DNA of 64,000 bases from an uncultured Pseudomonas sp. (GCF_913777995.1 NZ_CAJYVE010000010.1:62001-126000), one strand, 5' to 3'. Shown: positions 50,052 through 61,555, numbered from the stretch's first letter. Made by a program: numbers and translations. The notes: generated by a model from the sequence alone, not told the origin.

Positions 50052-50136
50052 GTGGGAGCGAGCTTGCTCGCGAAAAGCTGGCAAAGTCGCTGCATCTGTT
50101 GTGAACGTGACGCCGCCTTCGCGAGCAAGCTCGCAC
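50052..50136. repeat. REP pair, GGGAGCGAGCTTGCTCGCGA type
   Basis: GTGGGAGCGAGCTTGCTCGC (from 50053) and its inverse TTCGCGAGCAAGCTCGCAC (about 50118-50136) form a doublet like the one at 12445-12510. Two different REP classes thus stand side by side in this spacer. Confidence 0.85.
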
Positions 50137-50207
50137 GGACTGACCAGCATTGCGGCTAGAGCCGACTCCACCTGCATCCCCTCCCTTCCAGCCAGCCCTC
50201 CCCGCCA

Positions 50208-50221
50208 TTCGGATTTCCGAA
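50208..50221 (+). promoter_or_regulatory. AauR upstream activation site 1
   Basis: TTCGGATTTCCGAA is an exact match to the published P. putida AauR inverted repeat TTCGG-N4-CCGAA. Confidence 0.85.
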
Positions 50222-50238
50222 CGCAACTGCCCCGCCGG

Positions 50239-50252
50239 TTCGGTTTCCCGGA
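50239..50252 (+). promoter_or_regulatory. AauR upstream activation site 2
   Basis: TTCGGTTTCCCGGA matches the AauR repeat with one mismatch, 31 bp after site 1, so the two sites are on the same face of the helix. Confidence 0.75.
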
Positions 50253-50327
50253 CGACAAATGCCGTCAGAAAGCCGAACAATAAAAATAAAACCCTATAAA
50301 TCAACAAGATAACCAATCGACCCAGTC

Positions 50328-50343
50328 TGGCACGAGTCATGCT
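50328..50343 (+). promoter_or_regulatory. Sigma-54 promoter of gltI
   Basis: TGGCACGAGTCATGCT has GG (50329-50330) and GC (50341-50342) with the required 10-bp gap. An AT-rich, IHF-like stretch (AATCAACAAGATAA, about 50299-50312) lies between this promoter and the AauR sites. Confidence 0.85.
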
Positions 50344-50470
50344 CTACACTCATCGTCGACCGCTTCAACATCAAGGCATGTGTCTAGCTAGCGCCGTTGG
50401 AGCATTCGTTGAGATGTGGCCAGACCACAGCTCGGCCATCCGAATAAAAAATGAAGTCGAGGATTCATCG

Positions 50471-51400
50471 ATGCGTATCGTTCCCCAGTTGTTGGGCGCA
50501 GCCGTTGCTGCTGCCGCTCTGCTCAGCACTCCAGTCTCCGCCGCCGAACTGACCGGCACACTGAAGAAGATCAAGGATTCAGGCACCATCACCCTCGGTC
50601 ACCGCGACGCGTCCATTCCGTTCTCCTACATCGCAGACGCTTCCGGCAAGCCAGTGGGCTACTCTCACGACCTGCAGATTGCCGTTGTCGAAGCGCTGAA
50701 GAAGCAGCTGGACGTTCCGAACCTCAACGTTCGCTACAACCTGGTGACTTCGCAGACCCGCATCCCGCTGGTACAGAACGGCACGGTCGACCTGGAGTGC
50801 GGTTCGACCACCAACAACGCCGAGCGCGCCCAGCAGGTCGACTTCTCGGTCGGCATCTTCGAAATCGGCACCCGCCTGCTGACCAAGGTCAAGGACGGTC
50901 AACCGGCCTACAAGGACTTCGAAGACCTGAAAGGCAAGAACGTGGTGACCACCGCCGGCACCACCTCCGAGCGCATTCTCAAGGCCATGAACGCCGAGAA
51001 GCAGATGGGCATGAACATCATCTCGGCCAAGGACCACGGCGAATCCTTCCAGATGCTGGAGTCGGGTCGTGCGGTCGCCTTCATGATGGACGACGCCCTG
51101 CTGGCTGGCGAAATGGCCAAGGCCAAGAAGCCTACCGACTGGGTGGTGACCGGTACGCCACAGTCCTACGAGATCTACGGCTGCATGGTTCGCAAGGACG
51201 ACCCGGCCTTCAAGAAGGCCGTCGATGACGCCATTGTCGCGGTGTACAAGTCGGGCGAGATCAACAAGATCTACGACAAGTGGTTCCAGCAACCCATCCC
51301 GCCGAAGGGCCTGAACCTGCAATTCCCGATGAGCGAAGAACTGAAGAAGCTGATCGCCGAGCCTAACGACAAGCCAGCCCCTGAGAAAGCCAAGGGCTGA
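50471..51400 (+). CDS. gltI: Glutamate/aspartate periplasmic binding protein
   Basis: A 309-residue family 3 solute-binding protein with a signal peptide (MRIVPQLLGAAVAAAALLS, cleavage after VSA). GHRDASIPFSYIAD and ECGSTTNNAERAQQVDFS are typical of GltI/AatJ proteins for acidic amino acids. ATG 50471 is preceded by GAGG. It is the first gene of gltIJKL and lies about 117 bp after the predicted sigma-54 transcription start. Also known as aatJ in pseudomonads. Confidence 0.95.
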   Translation: MRIVPQLLGAAVAAAALLSTPVSAAELTGTLKKIKDSGTITLGHRDASIPFSYIADASGKPVGYSHDLQIAVVEALKKQLDVPNLNVRYNLVTSQTRIPLVQNGTVDLECGSTTNNAERAQQVDFSVGIFEIGTRLLTKVKDGQPAYKDFEDLKGKNVVTTAGTTSERILKAMNAEKQMGMNIISAKDHGESFQMLESGRAVAFMMDDALLAGEMAKAKKPTDWVVTGTPQSYEIYGCMVRKDDPAFKKAVDDAIVAVYKSGEINKIYDKWFQQPIPPKGLNLQFPMSEELKKLIAEPNDKPAPEKAKG

Positions 51401-51569
51401 TCGGCCGCTGTTACCCGGGTGGCCATGCTGCCCGGGATCTCCAAACACACGCAGCAGCAAGCCCCTGGCGGAGCCAATGGTGGCTTTGACGTACACACGA
51501 GCCTGAACGGATTCGAGCGATGCGCATGCGTGCATTTCGGTCGATATAGAACAAGAGGGGGAGACCCTG

Positions 51570-52316
51570 ATGAATTACAACTGGGACTGGGGCGTGTTCT
51601 TCAAGTCCACTGGTGTCGGTGACGAGACCTACATCGACTGGTACGTCTCCGGCCTGGGCTGGACCATAGCCATTGCCCTCGCCGCCTGGATCATCGCACT
51701 GGTGCTGGGTTCGATTCTCGGCATCATGCGCACCGTACCGAACCGCCTGGTATCGGGCATCGCCACGGCCTACGTGGAGCTGTTCCGCAACGTGCCGCTG
51801 CTGGTGCAACTGTTCATCTGGTACTTCCTGGTACCCGACCTGCTGCCCGAGGGCCTGCAGGAGTGGTACAAGCAAGACCTCAACCCGACGACCTCGGCGT
51901 TCATCAGCGTGGTGATCTGCCTCGGCCTGTTCACCGCCGCGCGGGTCTGCGAACAGGTACGCACCGGTATCGAAGCCTTGCCGCGCGGTCAGGAATCGGC
52001 GGCCCGGGCCATGGGTTTCAGCCTGCCGCAGATCTACTGGAACGTGCTGCTGCCACAAGCCTACCGCATCATCATTCCGCCGCTGACCTCCGAATTCCTG
52101 AACGTGTTCAAGAACTCCTCGGTGGCCTCGCTGATCGGCCTGATGGAGCTGCTGGCCCAGACCAAACAGACCGCCGAGTTCTCGGCCAACCTGTTCGAAG
52201 CCTTCACCCTGGCGACGCTGATCTACTTCACCTTGAACATGAGCCTGATGCTGCTCATGCGCCTGATCGAGAAGAAAGTCGCCGTGCCCGGCCTGATTTC
52301 CGTAGGGGGTAAATGA
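51570..52316 (+). CDS. gltJ: Glutamate/aspartate ABC permease GltJ
   Basis: A 248-residue permease with about five membrane segments; the ATPase-contact loop is [20 protein letters not shown], and [15 protein letters not shown] is a permease-family segment. AAGAGGGGGAG precedes the ATG. Stop overlaps gltK by 4 bp. Confidence 0.95.
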   Translation: MNYNWDWGVFFKSTGVGDETYIDWYVSGLGWTIAIALAAWIIALVLGSILGIMRTVPNRLVSGIATAYVELFRNVPLLVQLFIWYFLVPDLLPEGLQEWYKQDLNPTTSAFISVVICLGLFTAARVCEQVRTGIEALPRGQESAARAMGFSLPQIYWNVLLPQAYRIIIPPLTSEFLNVFKNSSVASLIGLMELLAQTKQTAEFSANLFEAFTLATLIYFTLNMSLMLLMRLIEKKVAVPGLISVGGK

Positions 52317-52981
52317 TGGACTTCACCGGAATCATCCCTGCCCTTCCGGCGTTGTGGAATGGCATGCTCATGACCCTTCAGCTGATGGTCATGGGCGTGA
52401 TCGGCGGTATCGCCCTGGGCACCGTGCTGGCGCTGATGCGCCTGTCGTCCAGCAAGCTGCTGTCGAACCTCGCTGGCGCCTACGTCAATTACTTCCGCTC
52501 CATCCCGCTGCTGCTGGTCATCACCTGGTTCTACCTGGCGGTGCCCTTCGTGCTGCGCTGGATCACCGGCGAAGACACCCCGGTGGGCGCGTTCACCTCC
52601 TGCGTCGTGGCCTTCATGATGTTCGAGGCGGCGTACTTCTGCGAGATCGTGCGTGCCGGCGTGCAGTCGATCTCCAAAGGCCAGATGGGCGCTGCCAAAG
52701 CGCTGGGCATGACCTACGGCCAGATGATGCGCCTGATCATCCTGCCCCAGGCCTTCCGCAAGATGACCCCGCTGCTGCTGCAGCAGAGCATCATCCTGTT
52801 CCAGGACACCTCGCTGGTCTACACCGTGGGCCTGGTCGATTTCCTCAACTCCGCCCGCGCCAGCGGCGACATCATCGGCCGTGCCAACGAGTTCCTGGTC
52901 TTCGCCGGTGTCGTGTACTTCATCATCAGCTTCGCCGCCTCGCGCCTGGTCAAGCTCCTGCAGAAAAGGTTCGCCGTATGA
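52313..52981 (+). CDS. gltK: Glutamate/aspartate ABC permease GltK
   Basis: A 222-residue partner permease with the contact loop [20 protein letters not shown] and [23 protein letters not shown] at 52313 gives an ATGA overlap with gltJ; ATG 52316 is equally possible. Stop overlaps gltL by 4 bp. Confidence 0.95.
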   Translation: MMDFTGIIPALPALWNGMLMTLQLMVMGVIGGIALGTVLALMRLSSSKLLSNLAGAYVNYFRSIPLLLVITWFYLAVPFVLRWITGEDTPVGAFTSCVVAFMMFEAAYFCEIVRAGVQSISKGQMGAAKALGMTYGQMMRLIILPQAFRKMTPLLLQQSIILFQDTSLVYTVGLVDFLNSARASGDIIGRANEFLVFAGVVYFIISFAASRLVKLLQKRFAV

Positions 52982-53712
52982 TCACCATCAAGAATGTCAA
53001 CAAGTGGTATGGGGACTTCCAGGTACTGACCGATTGCAGCACCGAGGTCAGCAAGGGTGAAGTGGTGGTGGTATGCGGCCCGTCCGGTTCCGGCAAATCG
53101 ACGCTGATCAAGTGCGTCAATGCCCTGGAGCCGTTCCAGAAAGGCGACATCATCGTCGACGGCACTTCCATCGCCGACCCCAAGACCAACCTGCCCAAGC
53201 TGCGCTCGCGGGTCGGCATGGTGTTCCAGCACTTCGAGCTGTTCCCGCATCTGTCGATCGTCGAGAACCTGACCATCGCCCAGATCAAGGTACTGGGCCG
53301 CAGCAAGGAAGAAGCCACCGAGAAGGGCCTGAAACTGCTCGATCGCGTCGGCCTGTCGGCGCATGCGCACAAGTACCCAGGCCAGCTTTCCGGCGGCCAG
53401 CAGCAGCGTGTGGCGATCGCCCGTGCGCTGGCCATGGACCCGATCGTCATGCTGTTCGACGAACCGACCTCGGCGCTGGACCCGGAAATGGTCAACGAAG
53501 TGCTCGACGTGATGGTGCAGCTGGCCCACGAAGGCATGACCATGATGTGCGTGACCCACGAGATGGGCTTCGCCCGCAAGGTGGCCAACCGGGTGATCTT
53601 CATGGACAAGGGGCAGATCATCGAGGATTGCGCCAAGGAAGAGTTCTTCGGTGACGTGTCGGCCCGCTCCGACCGCGCTCAGCAGTTCCTGGCCAAGATC
53701 CTTCAACACTGA
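52978..53712 (+). CDS. gltL: Glutamate/aspartate ABC ATPase GltL
   Basis: A 244-residue ATPase with Walker [11 protein letters not shown]-loop [10 protein letters not shown], signature [15 protein letters not shown], Walker [15 protein letters not shown] and H-loop VTHEMGF. It completes the gltIJKL uptake system, which is followed by the aauSR regulators. Confidence 0.96.
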   Translation: MITIKNVNKWYGDFQVLTDCSTEVSKGEVVVVCGPSGSGKSTLIKCVNALEPFQKGDIIVDGTSIADPKTNLPKLRSRVGMVFQHFELFPHLSIVENLTIAQIKVLGRSKEEATEKGLKLLDRVGLSAHAHKYPGQLSGGQQQRVAIARALAMDPIVMLFDEPTSALDPEMVNEVLDVMVQLAHEGMTMMCVTHEMGFARKVANRVIFMDKGQIIEDCAKEEFFGDVSARSDRAQQFLAKILQH

Positions 53713-53716
53713 CAGG

Positions 53717-53753
53717 TGGCCCGGCAGCACCGCTGATCGGCGCTGCCGGGCCA
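53717..53753 (+). terminator. Hairpin after gltL
   Basis: TGGCCCGGCAGC (53717-53728) pairs with GCTGCCGGGCCA (53742-53753), a 12-bp perfect stem right after the gltL stop. There is no T run, so it may act as a partial terminator or stabilise the mRNA 3' end. Confidence 0.6.
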
Positions 53754-53826
53754 ACCTGCCTGCACCTGCAAAACGCTGAACCCACGGCCCGCCCCACGGG
53801 CCGCTGGCCGCTCCGGGACGACTGTG

Positions 53827-55740
53827 ATGAAATGCGACCCCCCTCTTCCTCGCGCCGCACCACCATCACTCATCGTGAAGCCCCGTCTGATCCGTCAACT
53901 GTTCCTGCCGCCGCTGATCCTCATCCTGGTCATCGTTTTGGGCTATGCCGCCTACCGGGTCAGTGAGCACTACGGCATCCAGACCCTCAGCGAAAGCGGT
54001 GCCCGCCAGCTGGAACTGCATGCGCGCACCGTCGAAAGCGAAATCAGCAAGTACACCTACCTGCCGAGCATCCTCGAACTGGAGGACAGCGTTAGCGAGT
54101 TACTCAGGGAACCGTCCCCTGAACTGCAGAACCAGGTCAACGGCTACCTGGAAGGCCTGAACCGCCGCAGCCGCAGCCGGGCCATCTACGTGCTGGACAC
54201 CACCGGCCGGGTGCTGGCCACCAGCAACTGGCGCGACAGCGACAGCTACCAGGGCGAAGACCTGTCGTTCCGCGCCTACTTCCAGGACGCCATCCGCGGC
54301 CAGCCAGGGCGCTTCTACGGCATCGGCACCACCACCGGCGAGTCTGGCTATTACCTGGCCCACGGTCTGGAAGACAAGGGCCGCATCATCGGCGTGGCAG
54401 TGGTCAAGGTACGCCTGGAAACCCTCGAAGAACGCTGGCAGCGGGCACGCCTGGAGGCCTTCGTCAGCGATGAGAACGGCATCATCATCCTGTCCAGCGA
54501 CCCGACCCGCCGGCTTAAATCGGTACGCCCGCTCAACGAGGGGCTCAAGGAGCGCCTGGCGCGCAGCCTGCAGTACTACTGGTGGCCGCTCAACGAGCTG
54601 GTGCCGCTGGAGCGTCACACCCTGACCGAAGGCGTCGAGGAGCTGACTTTCCCGGCCAATGCCAGTGTCGACCAGGAACACACCCAGGTCAGCTACCTGG
54701 CACAGACCCGCCAACTGGCCGACACGCCCTGGCACCTGACCCTGCTCACGCCGCTGGAAGACCTGCGCCGCGAGGCGGCCAACCAGGGCATGCTGGTGGC
54801 GGTGGCCTGCGCTCTGGTGACCTTCCTGCTGATCGCCTGGAACGAGCGGCGCAAGGTGATCGCCACCCGCCTCGCCGCCCGTGAGGCGTTGCAGGCCGCC
54901 AACGATGAGCTGGAGCGCAAGATCGCCGAGCGTACCGACCACCTGCGCGCCAGCAACGAGCGCCTCAAGGCGCAGATCCGCGAGCGCCGTCAGGCCGAGG
55001 AAACCCTGCGCAAGGCCCAGGACGAACTGGTGCAGGCTGGCAAGCTGGCGGCCATCGGGCAGATGTCCACCAGCATCGCCCACGAACTCAACCAGCCCCT
55101 GGCGGCCCTGCGCACCCTGTCGGGCAATACCGTGCGTTTCCTGGAACGCGGCGCGCTGGACACCGCCAGCACCAACCTGCGCACCATCAACGACCTGGTC
55201 GACCGCATGGGGCGCATCACCGCCAGCCTGCGCGCCTTTGCCCGGCGTGGCGAAGACAAGGGCCAGGCGCAGTTGAGCAAGGCCGTGGAGGCCGCCCTGC
55301 AACTGCTGGCCGGGCGCCTGGAAAATCATTCCCTGGCCCTGCACAGCGACTTCGTCGACGCGACCCTGGGCATCGACCAGACCCGCCTGGAGCAGATTCT
55401 CGTCAACCTGATCGGCAACGCCCTGGACGCGACCCAGGCCCAGCCACTGCCCGAACTGTGGCTGGAAGGCCAGGTGCTCGACGAGCGCTACCGCCTGTGC
55501 GTGCGCGACAACGGCCACGGCATCGACAGCGAAGCGCGCAAGCATCTGTTCGAACCCTTCTTCACCACCAAGCCGGGCGAACAGGGCCTGGGGCTGGGCC
55601 TGACCCTGTCGGCCAGCCTGGCCGCCGCCGCCGGCGGCAGCTTGAGCGCCGAGCACCCGGACAACGGCACGGTGTTCATCCTCAGCCTGCCGGTGATCGC
55701 CGGCACCGCCCCCGAACCTCGCACCGAAGCCCCCACATGA
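53827..55740 (+). CDS. aauS: AauS sensor histidine kinase for acidic amino acids
   Basis: A 637-residue DctB-like kinase. A membrane helix at about 22-42, a periplasmic double-Cache/PAS-like sensor (about 43-315), a second helix (about 318-338), a coiled coil (about 345-410), the H-box GQMSTSIAHELNQPLAAL with the phosphorylated His, and the ATP domain (NLIGNALDAT, DNGHGI, FEPFFTTK, GLGLGLTLS) follow in order. It should sense glutamate and aspartate and phosphorylate AauR. GTG 53824 is an alternative start. Confidence 0.93.
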   Translation: MKCDPPLPRAAPPSLIVKPRLIRQLFLPPLILILVIVLGYAAYRVSEHYGIQTLSESGARQLELHARTVESEISKYTYLPSILELEDSVSELLREPSPELQNQVNGYLEGLNRRSRSRAIYVLDTTGRVLATSNWRDSDSYQGEDLSFRAYFQDAIRGQPGRFYGIGTTTGESGYYLAHGLEDKGRIIGVAVVKVRLETLEERWQRARLEAFVSDENGIIILSSDPTRRLKSVRPLNEGLKERLARSLQYYWWPLNELVPLERHTLTEGVEELTFPANASVDQEHTQVSYLAQTRQLADTPWHLTLLTPLEDLRREAANQGMLVAVACALVTFLLIAWNERRKVIATRLAAREALQAANDELERKIAERTDHLRASNERLKAQIRERRQAEETLRKAQDELVQAGKLAAIGQMSTSIAHELNQPLAALRTLSGNTVRFLERGALDTASTNLRTINDLVDRMGRITASLRAFARRGEDKGQAQLSKAVEAALQLLAGRLENHSLALHSDFVDATLGIDQTRLEQILVNLIGNALDATQAQPLPELWLEGQVLDERYRLCVRDNGHGIDSEARKHLFEPFFTTKPGEQGLGLGLTLSASLAAAAGGSLSAEHPDNGTVFILSLPVIAGTAPEPRTEAPT

Positions 55741-55748
55741 GAGCTGCC

Positions 55749-57080
<1,332 letters not shown>

Positions 57081-57225
57081 CCCTGCTGAGGGTCTGGCAG
57101 GTCGGCTAGCGGCGTCAGCCGTGAGGCTGACTCCCGCTCACCGTGGATCGCGTGCTGTGTGCCGGCCTGTTCGCGGTTGAAGCCGCTGCCTCCGATGAGA
57201 AATTCGGCAACTGTCTGTGGCTCAC

Positions 57226-57876
57226 TCAGCCCGGGCTCTTGGCGAGAATCTGGCGTATCGCGTCGACGAACACCTCTACCGGTTGCCCGCCGCTGATGCC
57301 GTACTGGTCATTGAACACGATGGTCGGCACCGAACTGACCCCACGGCCAACCCAGAGCTGTTCAGCCTCGCGCACCTCAGCGGCGAACTCGTCAGACGCC
57401 AGGATCTGCTCGGCGCGATGGCGATCCAGGCCGGCACGCTCGGCCAGTTCCGCCAGGGTGTCGATATCCGAAGGGTTTCTCAGGTCGCTGAAGTAGGCCT
57501 GGAACAGCAGGTTCTTCAAGGCATGCTGGCGGCCTTCCAGCTCGGCCCAGTGCAGCAGGCGATGCGCGTCGAAGGTGTTGTAGATGCGCCGCTCGCCCTG
57601 GGCGAAATCGAAGCCCAGCTCGGCGCCGCGGCTGCGAATGGTCTGGTGAATGGCCTCGATCTGCGCCGGGGTAGAGCCGTATTTCTCGGCGATGTGCTCC
57701 TTGATGTCCTGCCCTTCGGCAGCCATGCGCGGGTTGAGCTCGAAGGGCTGGAAATGCAGCTGTGCATGCACCTCGCAGCCCAGTTCTGCCAAGGCCTGTT
57801 CAAGCGCGCGCAGGCCGATCACGCACCAGGGGCAGGAAACGTCGGAAACGAAATCGATCTTCAGGGTTTGGCTCAT
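57226..57876 (-). CDS. DsbA-family oxidoreductase (FrnE type) with a CPWC site
   Basis: A 216-residue cytoplasmic thioredoxin-fold protein with the helical insertion of FrnE/DsbA-like proteins. The active site is SDVSCPWCVIG (C15, C18) and VSSVPTIVFN holds the cis-Pro. FrnE proteins show disulfide isomerase activity and help in oxidative stress. It follows the alpha/beta hydrolase gene on the same strand after 53 bp. Confidence 0.9.
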   Translation of the reverse strand: MSQTLKIDFVSDVSCPWCVIGLRALEQALAELGCEVHAQLHFQPFELNPRMAAEGQDIKEHIAEKYGSTPAQIEAIHQTIRSRGAELGFDFAQGERRIYNTFDAHRLLHWAELEGRQHALKNLLFQAYFSDLRNPSDIDTLAELAERAGLDRHRAEQILASDEFAAEVREAEQLWVGRGVSSVPTIVFNDQYGISGGQPVEVFVDAIRQILAKSPG

Positions 57877-57929
57877 CGCAAAGCACCGCGTGGCAGGAAC
57901 GAGACGACCACCATACACCCGGTACGCCG

Positions 57930-58922
57930 TCAAAGCTGCGCCATGTTGCGTACATCATCATGCTGAGCGCGCAGGTAAGGCAGCACGGCGGCCAGCAATG
58001 GCGCCTTGAACGCCTCCTGGAAGCGGTGTGCGAAACCGGGGATCAACCGCAGCTGGCTGCCACGAATGTGCGCGGCCAGGTGCACGCCATGCATCACCGG
58101 CAACAAGGGGTCGGCGGTGCCATGCACCACCAGGGTCGGCACGCGCAGGCGGTCGAGCAAGGCCACGCGGCTGGGCTCGGCGAGAATCGCGGCGATCTGA
58201 CGCTTGACGCCTTCCGGATTGAACGCGCGGTCGTAGGCGATGGCCGCCTGCTGCAGGAGCTTGCTGCGATCGTCCTTCACCTGTGGGCTGCCCAAGGCAG
58301 CGAGCAGGTCGGCCTGCTGCTCCAGCGCGGCCTCGCGATTCGGCGCGCTGCGCCGGGCCAGCAGTTGCAGCAAGGCCGCCTTGGGCATCGGCAGCCCTTC
58401 GGCACCGGAGCTACTCATCACCAGGGTCAGGCTCTCGACCCGCTGCGGGGCCTGGTCGGCCAGGTGCTGGGCGATCATGCCGCCCATGCTGGCACCCAGC
58501 ACATGAAAACGGCGCACCTGCAGATGGTCCATCAGCCCCAGCGCGTCATCGGCCATGTCGCTCAGCGAGTAAGGCGCCGACACCGGCAGACCCAGCTTGA
58601 AGCGCAGCACCTCGAAGCCCAGGTTCACTTCGGAGACCGGCCTTACCCAGGTGGACAGGCCGACATCGCGGTTGTCGTAGCGGATCACCCGAAAACCTTG
58701 TTCGCACAGCGCCATCACCACTTCGTCAGGCCAGTGGATCAACTGCCCACCCAGGCCCATGACCAACAGCAGCGCCGGGTCGCTCGGCTCGCCGATGCTC
58801 TGGTAGGCGATACGCACGTCCTTGAGTGTGGCCGTCTGCACAGGCACATCGACATTGCATTTCGCGGCAGCAAAAGAGGGCAGGCCGCAAAGCAGGGCGG
58901 CCAGAAAAAAGAACACGCGCAT
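57930..58922 (-). CDS. Exported alpha/beta hydrolase
   Basis: A 330-residue alpha/beta hydrolase with a signal peptide (MRVFFFLAALLCGLPSFAAA), so it is secreted or periplasmic. The nucleophile elbow is GASMGG, the oxyanion loop MGLGGQLIHWP, and the Asp and His are in GTADPLLPV and FAHRF. It resembles epoxide hydrolase/esterase-type proteins; the substrate is not known. It ends 53 bp before the FrnE-type gene. Confidence 0.85.
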   Translation of the reverse strand: MRVFFFLAALLCGLPSFAAAKCNVDVPVQTATLKDVRIAYQSIGEPSDPALLLVMGLGGQLIHWPDEVVMALCEQGFRVIRYDNRDVGLSTWVRPVSEVNLGFEVLRFKLGLPVSAPYSLSDMADDALGLMDHLQVRRFHVLGASMGGMIAQHLADQAPQRVESLTLVMSSSGAEGLPMPKAALLQLLARRSAPNREAALEQQADLLAALGSPQVKDDRSKLLQQAAIAYDRAFNPEGVKRQIAAILAEPSRVALLDRLRVPTLVVHGTADPLLPVMHGVHLAAHIRGSQLRLIPGFAHRFQEAFKAPLLAAVLPYLRAQHDDVRNMAQL

Positions 58923-59141
58923 TGGAAGAAACACCGAAAAACAGATCCCCAGTTGGCCGCCAGTCTGATGATGTTTTCCCGGTCGCGCTGCCACATTCAG
59001 GTGACAGTTTGATGACCCAGGACGAATGGCATGCACGTGATTGCCCAAGGGCGGGTCGGCAGGCACTCGACAGACGCAGGAACATGAGAGAAACTCACGA
59101 ACTTTACCTTTTCATACGAATTTATTTCACGGAGCGTCACC

Positions 59142-60059
59142 GTGCTGGAAATCCGCCACCTCAAGACCCTGCATGCGCTGCGCGAGGCTGACAGCCTGGT
59201 AGAGGCCGCCGAGCGCCTGCACCTGACCCAGTCGGCGCTGTCGCACCAGTTCAAGGAGCTGGAAGAGCGCCTGGGCATGGCGCTGTTCGTGCGCAAGACC
59301 AAGCCGGTGCGGTTCACCAGCGCGGGGCTGCGCCTGCTGCAACTGGCCGACTCGGTATTGCCGCAACTGCGCAGCGCCGAACGCGACCTGGCGCGCCTAG
59401 CCGGTGGCACGGCCGGCCGGCTGCACATGGCCATCGAATGCCACAGCTGCTTCCAGTGGCTGATGCCGACCATCGACCAGTTCCGCGATGCCTGGCCAGA
59501 GGTGGAACTGGACCTGTCGTCGGGGTTCTCCTTCGCTCCCCTGCCCGCCCTGGCACGTGGCGACCTCGACCTGGTGGTAACCTCCGACCCGCTGGAACTG
59601 GCTGGCCTCACCTACGTGCCGTTGTTCACCTATGAAGCCATGCTGGCGGTGGCCAACCAGCATGCGCTGGCCAACCGGCCGTACATCGTGCCGGAAGACC
59701 TGCTCAACGAAACGCTGATCACCTACCCCGTGGAACGCGACCGCCTGGACATCTTCACCCGCTTCCTGGAGCCCGCCGACGTCGAGCCGGCCCAAGTGCG
59801 CACCTCGGAACTGACAGTGATGATGATGCAGTTGGTCGCCAGCGGCCGTGGTGTGTGCGGTCTGCCGCACTGGGCGCTGCACGAATACAGCTCGCGGGGC
59901 TATGTGCGCGCCAAGCGGCTGGGCGAGAAGGGCCTGTTCGCCACCCTGTATGCGGCAGTGCGCACCGACATGCTCGATGCGCCCTACATGCGCGACTTCC
60001 TGCTGACCGCCAAGGACACTTCGTTCTCGACCCTCGACGGCGTCAGCGCGGTGCGCTGA
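59142..60059 (+). CDS. metR: LysR-type regulator MetR
   Basis: A 305-residue LysR-type regulator. Residues 1-60 form the winged HTH (RLHLTQSALSHQFKELEERL). The effector domain contains ECHSCFQWLMPTIDQFRDAW, a segment typical of MetR, which uses homocysteine as co-activator for methionine genes. It starts with GTG at 59142, and GGAG precedes it. Confidence 0.92.
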   Translation: MLEIRHLKTLHALREADSLVEAAERLHLTQSALSHQFKELEERLGMALFVRKTKPVRFTSAGLRLLQLADSVLPQLRSAERDLARLAGGTAGRLHMAIECHSCFQWLMPTIDQFRDAWPEVELDLSSGFSFAPLPALARGDLDLVVTSDPLELAGLTYVPLFTYEAMLAVANQHALANRPYIVPEDLLNETLITYPVERDRLDIFTRFLEPADVEPAQVRTSELTVMMMQLVASGRGVCGLPHWALHEYSSRGYVRAKRLGEKGLFATLYAAVRTDMLDAPYMRDFLLTAKDTSFSTLDGVSAVR

Positions 60060-60467
60060 TCAGGCCGGCTGCAGCGTTGGCCAGTAAGCCGGGAGAATCA
60101 GGTCGCGGGTCAGTGGTGCCAGTTCCAGGGCCGCACAGGCCTGGGCATCGACCCAGAGCGCTTCCTCGATCTCGGCGGCGGGCGCTACCGGCGCCCGACA
60201 CTCGACACGAAACAGCTGGCAACGCACGCTGAACCCCGGCTCATTAGCCGCCGGGGCCGAAAATTCGCCGATGAAGGCTGCCTGCGCGGGGTCGACGCGC
60301 AACGCCAGTTCTTCTTCCAGTTCGCGGACCAACGCCTGCACCGCCGGCTCGCCCGGCTCGATCTTGCCGCCGGGCTGCATGAAGGCCCGAGTGCCGCGCT
60401 TGCGCACCAGCAGGGTCTTGCCGTCTTCACCCACCAGCAGCGCAGCGGCGATATCAATGATCTTCAC
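60060..60467 (-). CDS. Nudix hydrolase
   Basis: A 135-residue Nudix protein. The Nudix box is [20 protein letters not shown] followed by ELAL (G-x5-E-x7-R-E-x2-E-E, with Leu at the usual Gly), and REL/EE supply the magnesium ligands. It hydrolyses a nucleotide-like phosphoanhydride; the substrate is not clear. Its ATG overlaps the ddlA stop by 4 bp, so the two are co-translated, and it ends directly at the metR stop. Confidence 0.9.
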   Translation of the reverse strand: MKIIDIAAALLVGEDGKTLLVRKRGTRAFMQPGGKIEPGEPAVQALVRELEEELALRVDPAQAAFIGEFSAPAANEPGFSVRCQLFRVECRAPVAPAAEIEEALWVDAQACAALELAPLTRDLILPAYWPTLQPA

Positions 60468-61555
60468 AGGCTGATCTCCCGTTTCAGCCGGCGCGCTTCT
60501 TCACCGCGCTCCTGGGCCAGGTCGATCAGGCGGTCGATCAGCCCGGCGTAGGTCAGGCCGCTGGCCTGCCACAGCTTGGGGTACATGCTGATGGACGTGA
60601 AACCGGGAATGGTGTTGACCTCGTTGATGGCGATGCCGCCTTCATCGGTGACGAAGAAGTCGACCCGCGACAAGCCCGCGCAACCGAGCACGCGATAGGC
60701 CTGCAAGGCCACCTCACGCACCTGGCCCGCCAGTTGCTCAGGCAACTGCGCAGGGATGTCGGTACGCGCTTGGCCGTCGTTGAGGTACTTGGTGTCGTAG
60801 GCGTAGAACTCGTCGTTGGCGACCACTTCGCCGCATACGCTGACTTCCGGCTGGCGGTTGCCGAGCACCGCGCACTCCACCTCGCGCCCGAGCATGCCCT
60901 GCTCGACCAGCACCTTGTGGTCGTATTCGAAGGCCAGCGCCAGCGCGGCCTGGAAACCCGCCGCGTCGACCACCTTGCTGACGCCCACCGAAGAGCCCTG
61001 GCTGGCCGGCTTGACGAACATCGGTACGCCCAGTTGCGCCGAGGCGGTGGCGAAGTCCAGAGACTCACCGCGCTCCACTACCAGGAATGGCGCCACATTG
61101 ATGCCGGCATCACGCAGCAGGCGCTTGGTCACGTCCTTGTCCATGCACGCCGCAGAGGCCAGCACGTCAGGACCGACGCAGGGAATCGCCAGCATGCGCA
61201 GCAGGCCCTGCAGGGCGCCGTCTTCACCGAAGGCACCGTGGATCAAGGGAAATACCACATCGATGCGCGGCAGGCGCTGGCCCGACTCCACTTCGAAGAA
61301 CTGCGCCGCATCGCTGCCTGGCAGCAAGGCCAGCTGGCGCCCCGCCTGGCTCAGCGCAATCTTTGCCGGGTCCTGCGCATTGACCAGGTAATCGCTCTCT
61401 TCAAAGCGCAGCCAGTGGCCCTGCTTGTCGATGCCGATCAGTGTCAGGTCGTAGCGGGTACGGTCGATGGCCTTGATGACATTGCGTGCCGACTGCAAGG
61501 ACACTTCATGCTCGCTGGACTGCCCGCCGAACATGATGGCGACTGATGTTTTCAA
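60464..61555 (-). CDS. ddlA: D-alanine--D-alanine ligase A
   Basis: A 363-residue ATP-grasp ligase that joins two D-Ala for peptidoglycan. Segments: [50 protein letters not shown] and [19 protein letters not shown]. Length fits DdlA rather than the shorter DdlB of the cell wall cluster. No ATG is placed well; TTG at 61555 has AGGAG 8 nt upstream and is taken as the start. Confidence 0.93.
   Translation of the reverse strand: MKTSVAIMFGGQSSEHEVSLQSARNVIKAIDRTRYDLTLIGIDKQGHWLRFEESDYLVNAQDPAKIALSQAGRQLALLPGSDAAQFFEVESGQRLPRIDVVFPLIHGAFGEDGALQGLLRMLAIPCVGPDVLASAACMDKDVTKRLLRDAGINVAPFLVVERGESLDFATASAQLGVPMFVKPASQGSSVGVSKVVDAAGFQAALALAFEYDHKVLVEQGMLGREVECAVLGNRQPEVSVCGEVVANDEFYAYDTKYLNDGQARTDIPAQLPEQLAGQVREVALQAYRVLGCAGLSRVDFFVTDEGGIAINEVNTIPGFTSISMYPKLWQASGLTYAGLIDRLIDLAQERGEEARRLKREISL

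Larger units (their letters stand above)
49855..50470 (+). other. glpD-gltI intergenic region
   Basis: This 616-bp spacer holds, in order, the glpD terminator, two REP pairs, two AauR sites, an AT-rich IHF-like bend and the sigma-54 promoter of gltI. No gene is supported in it. Confidence 0.85.
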
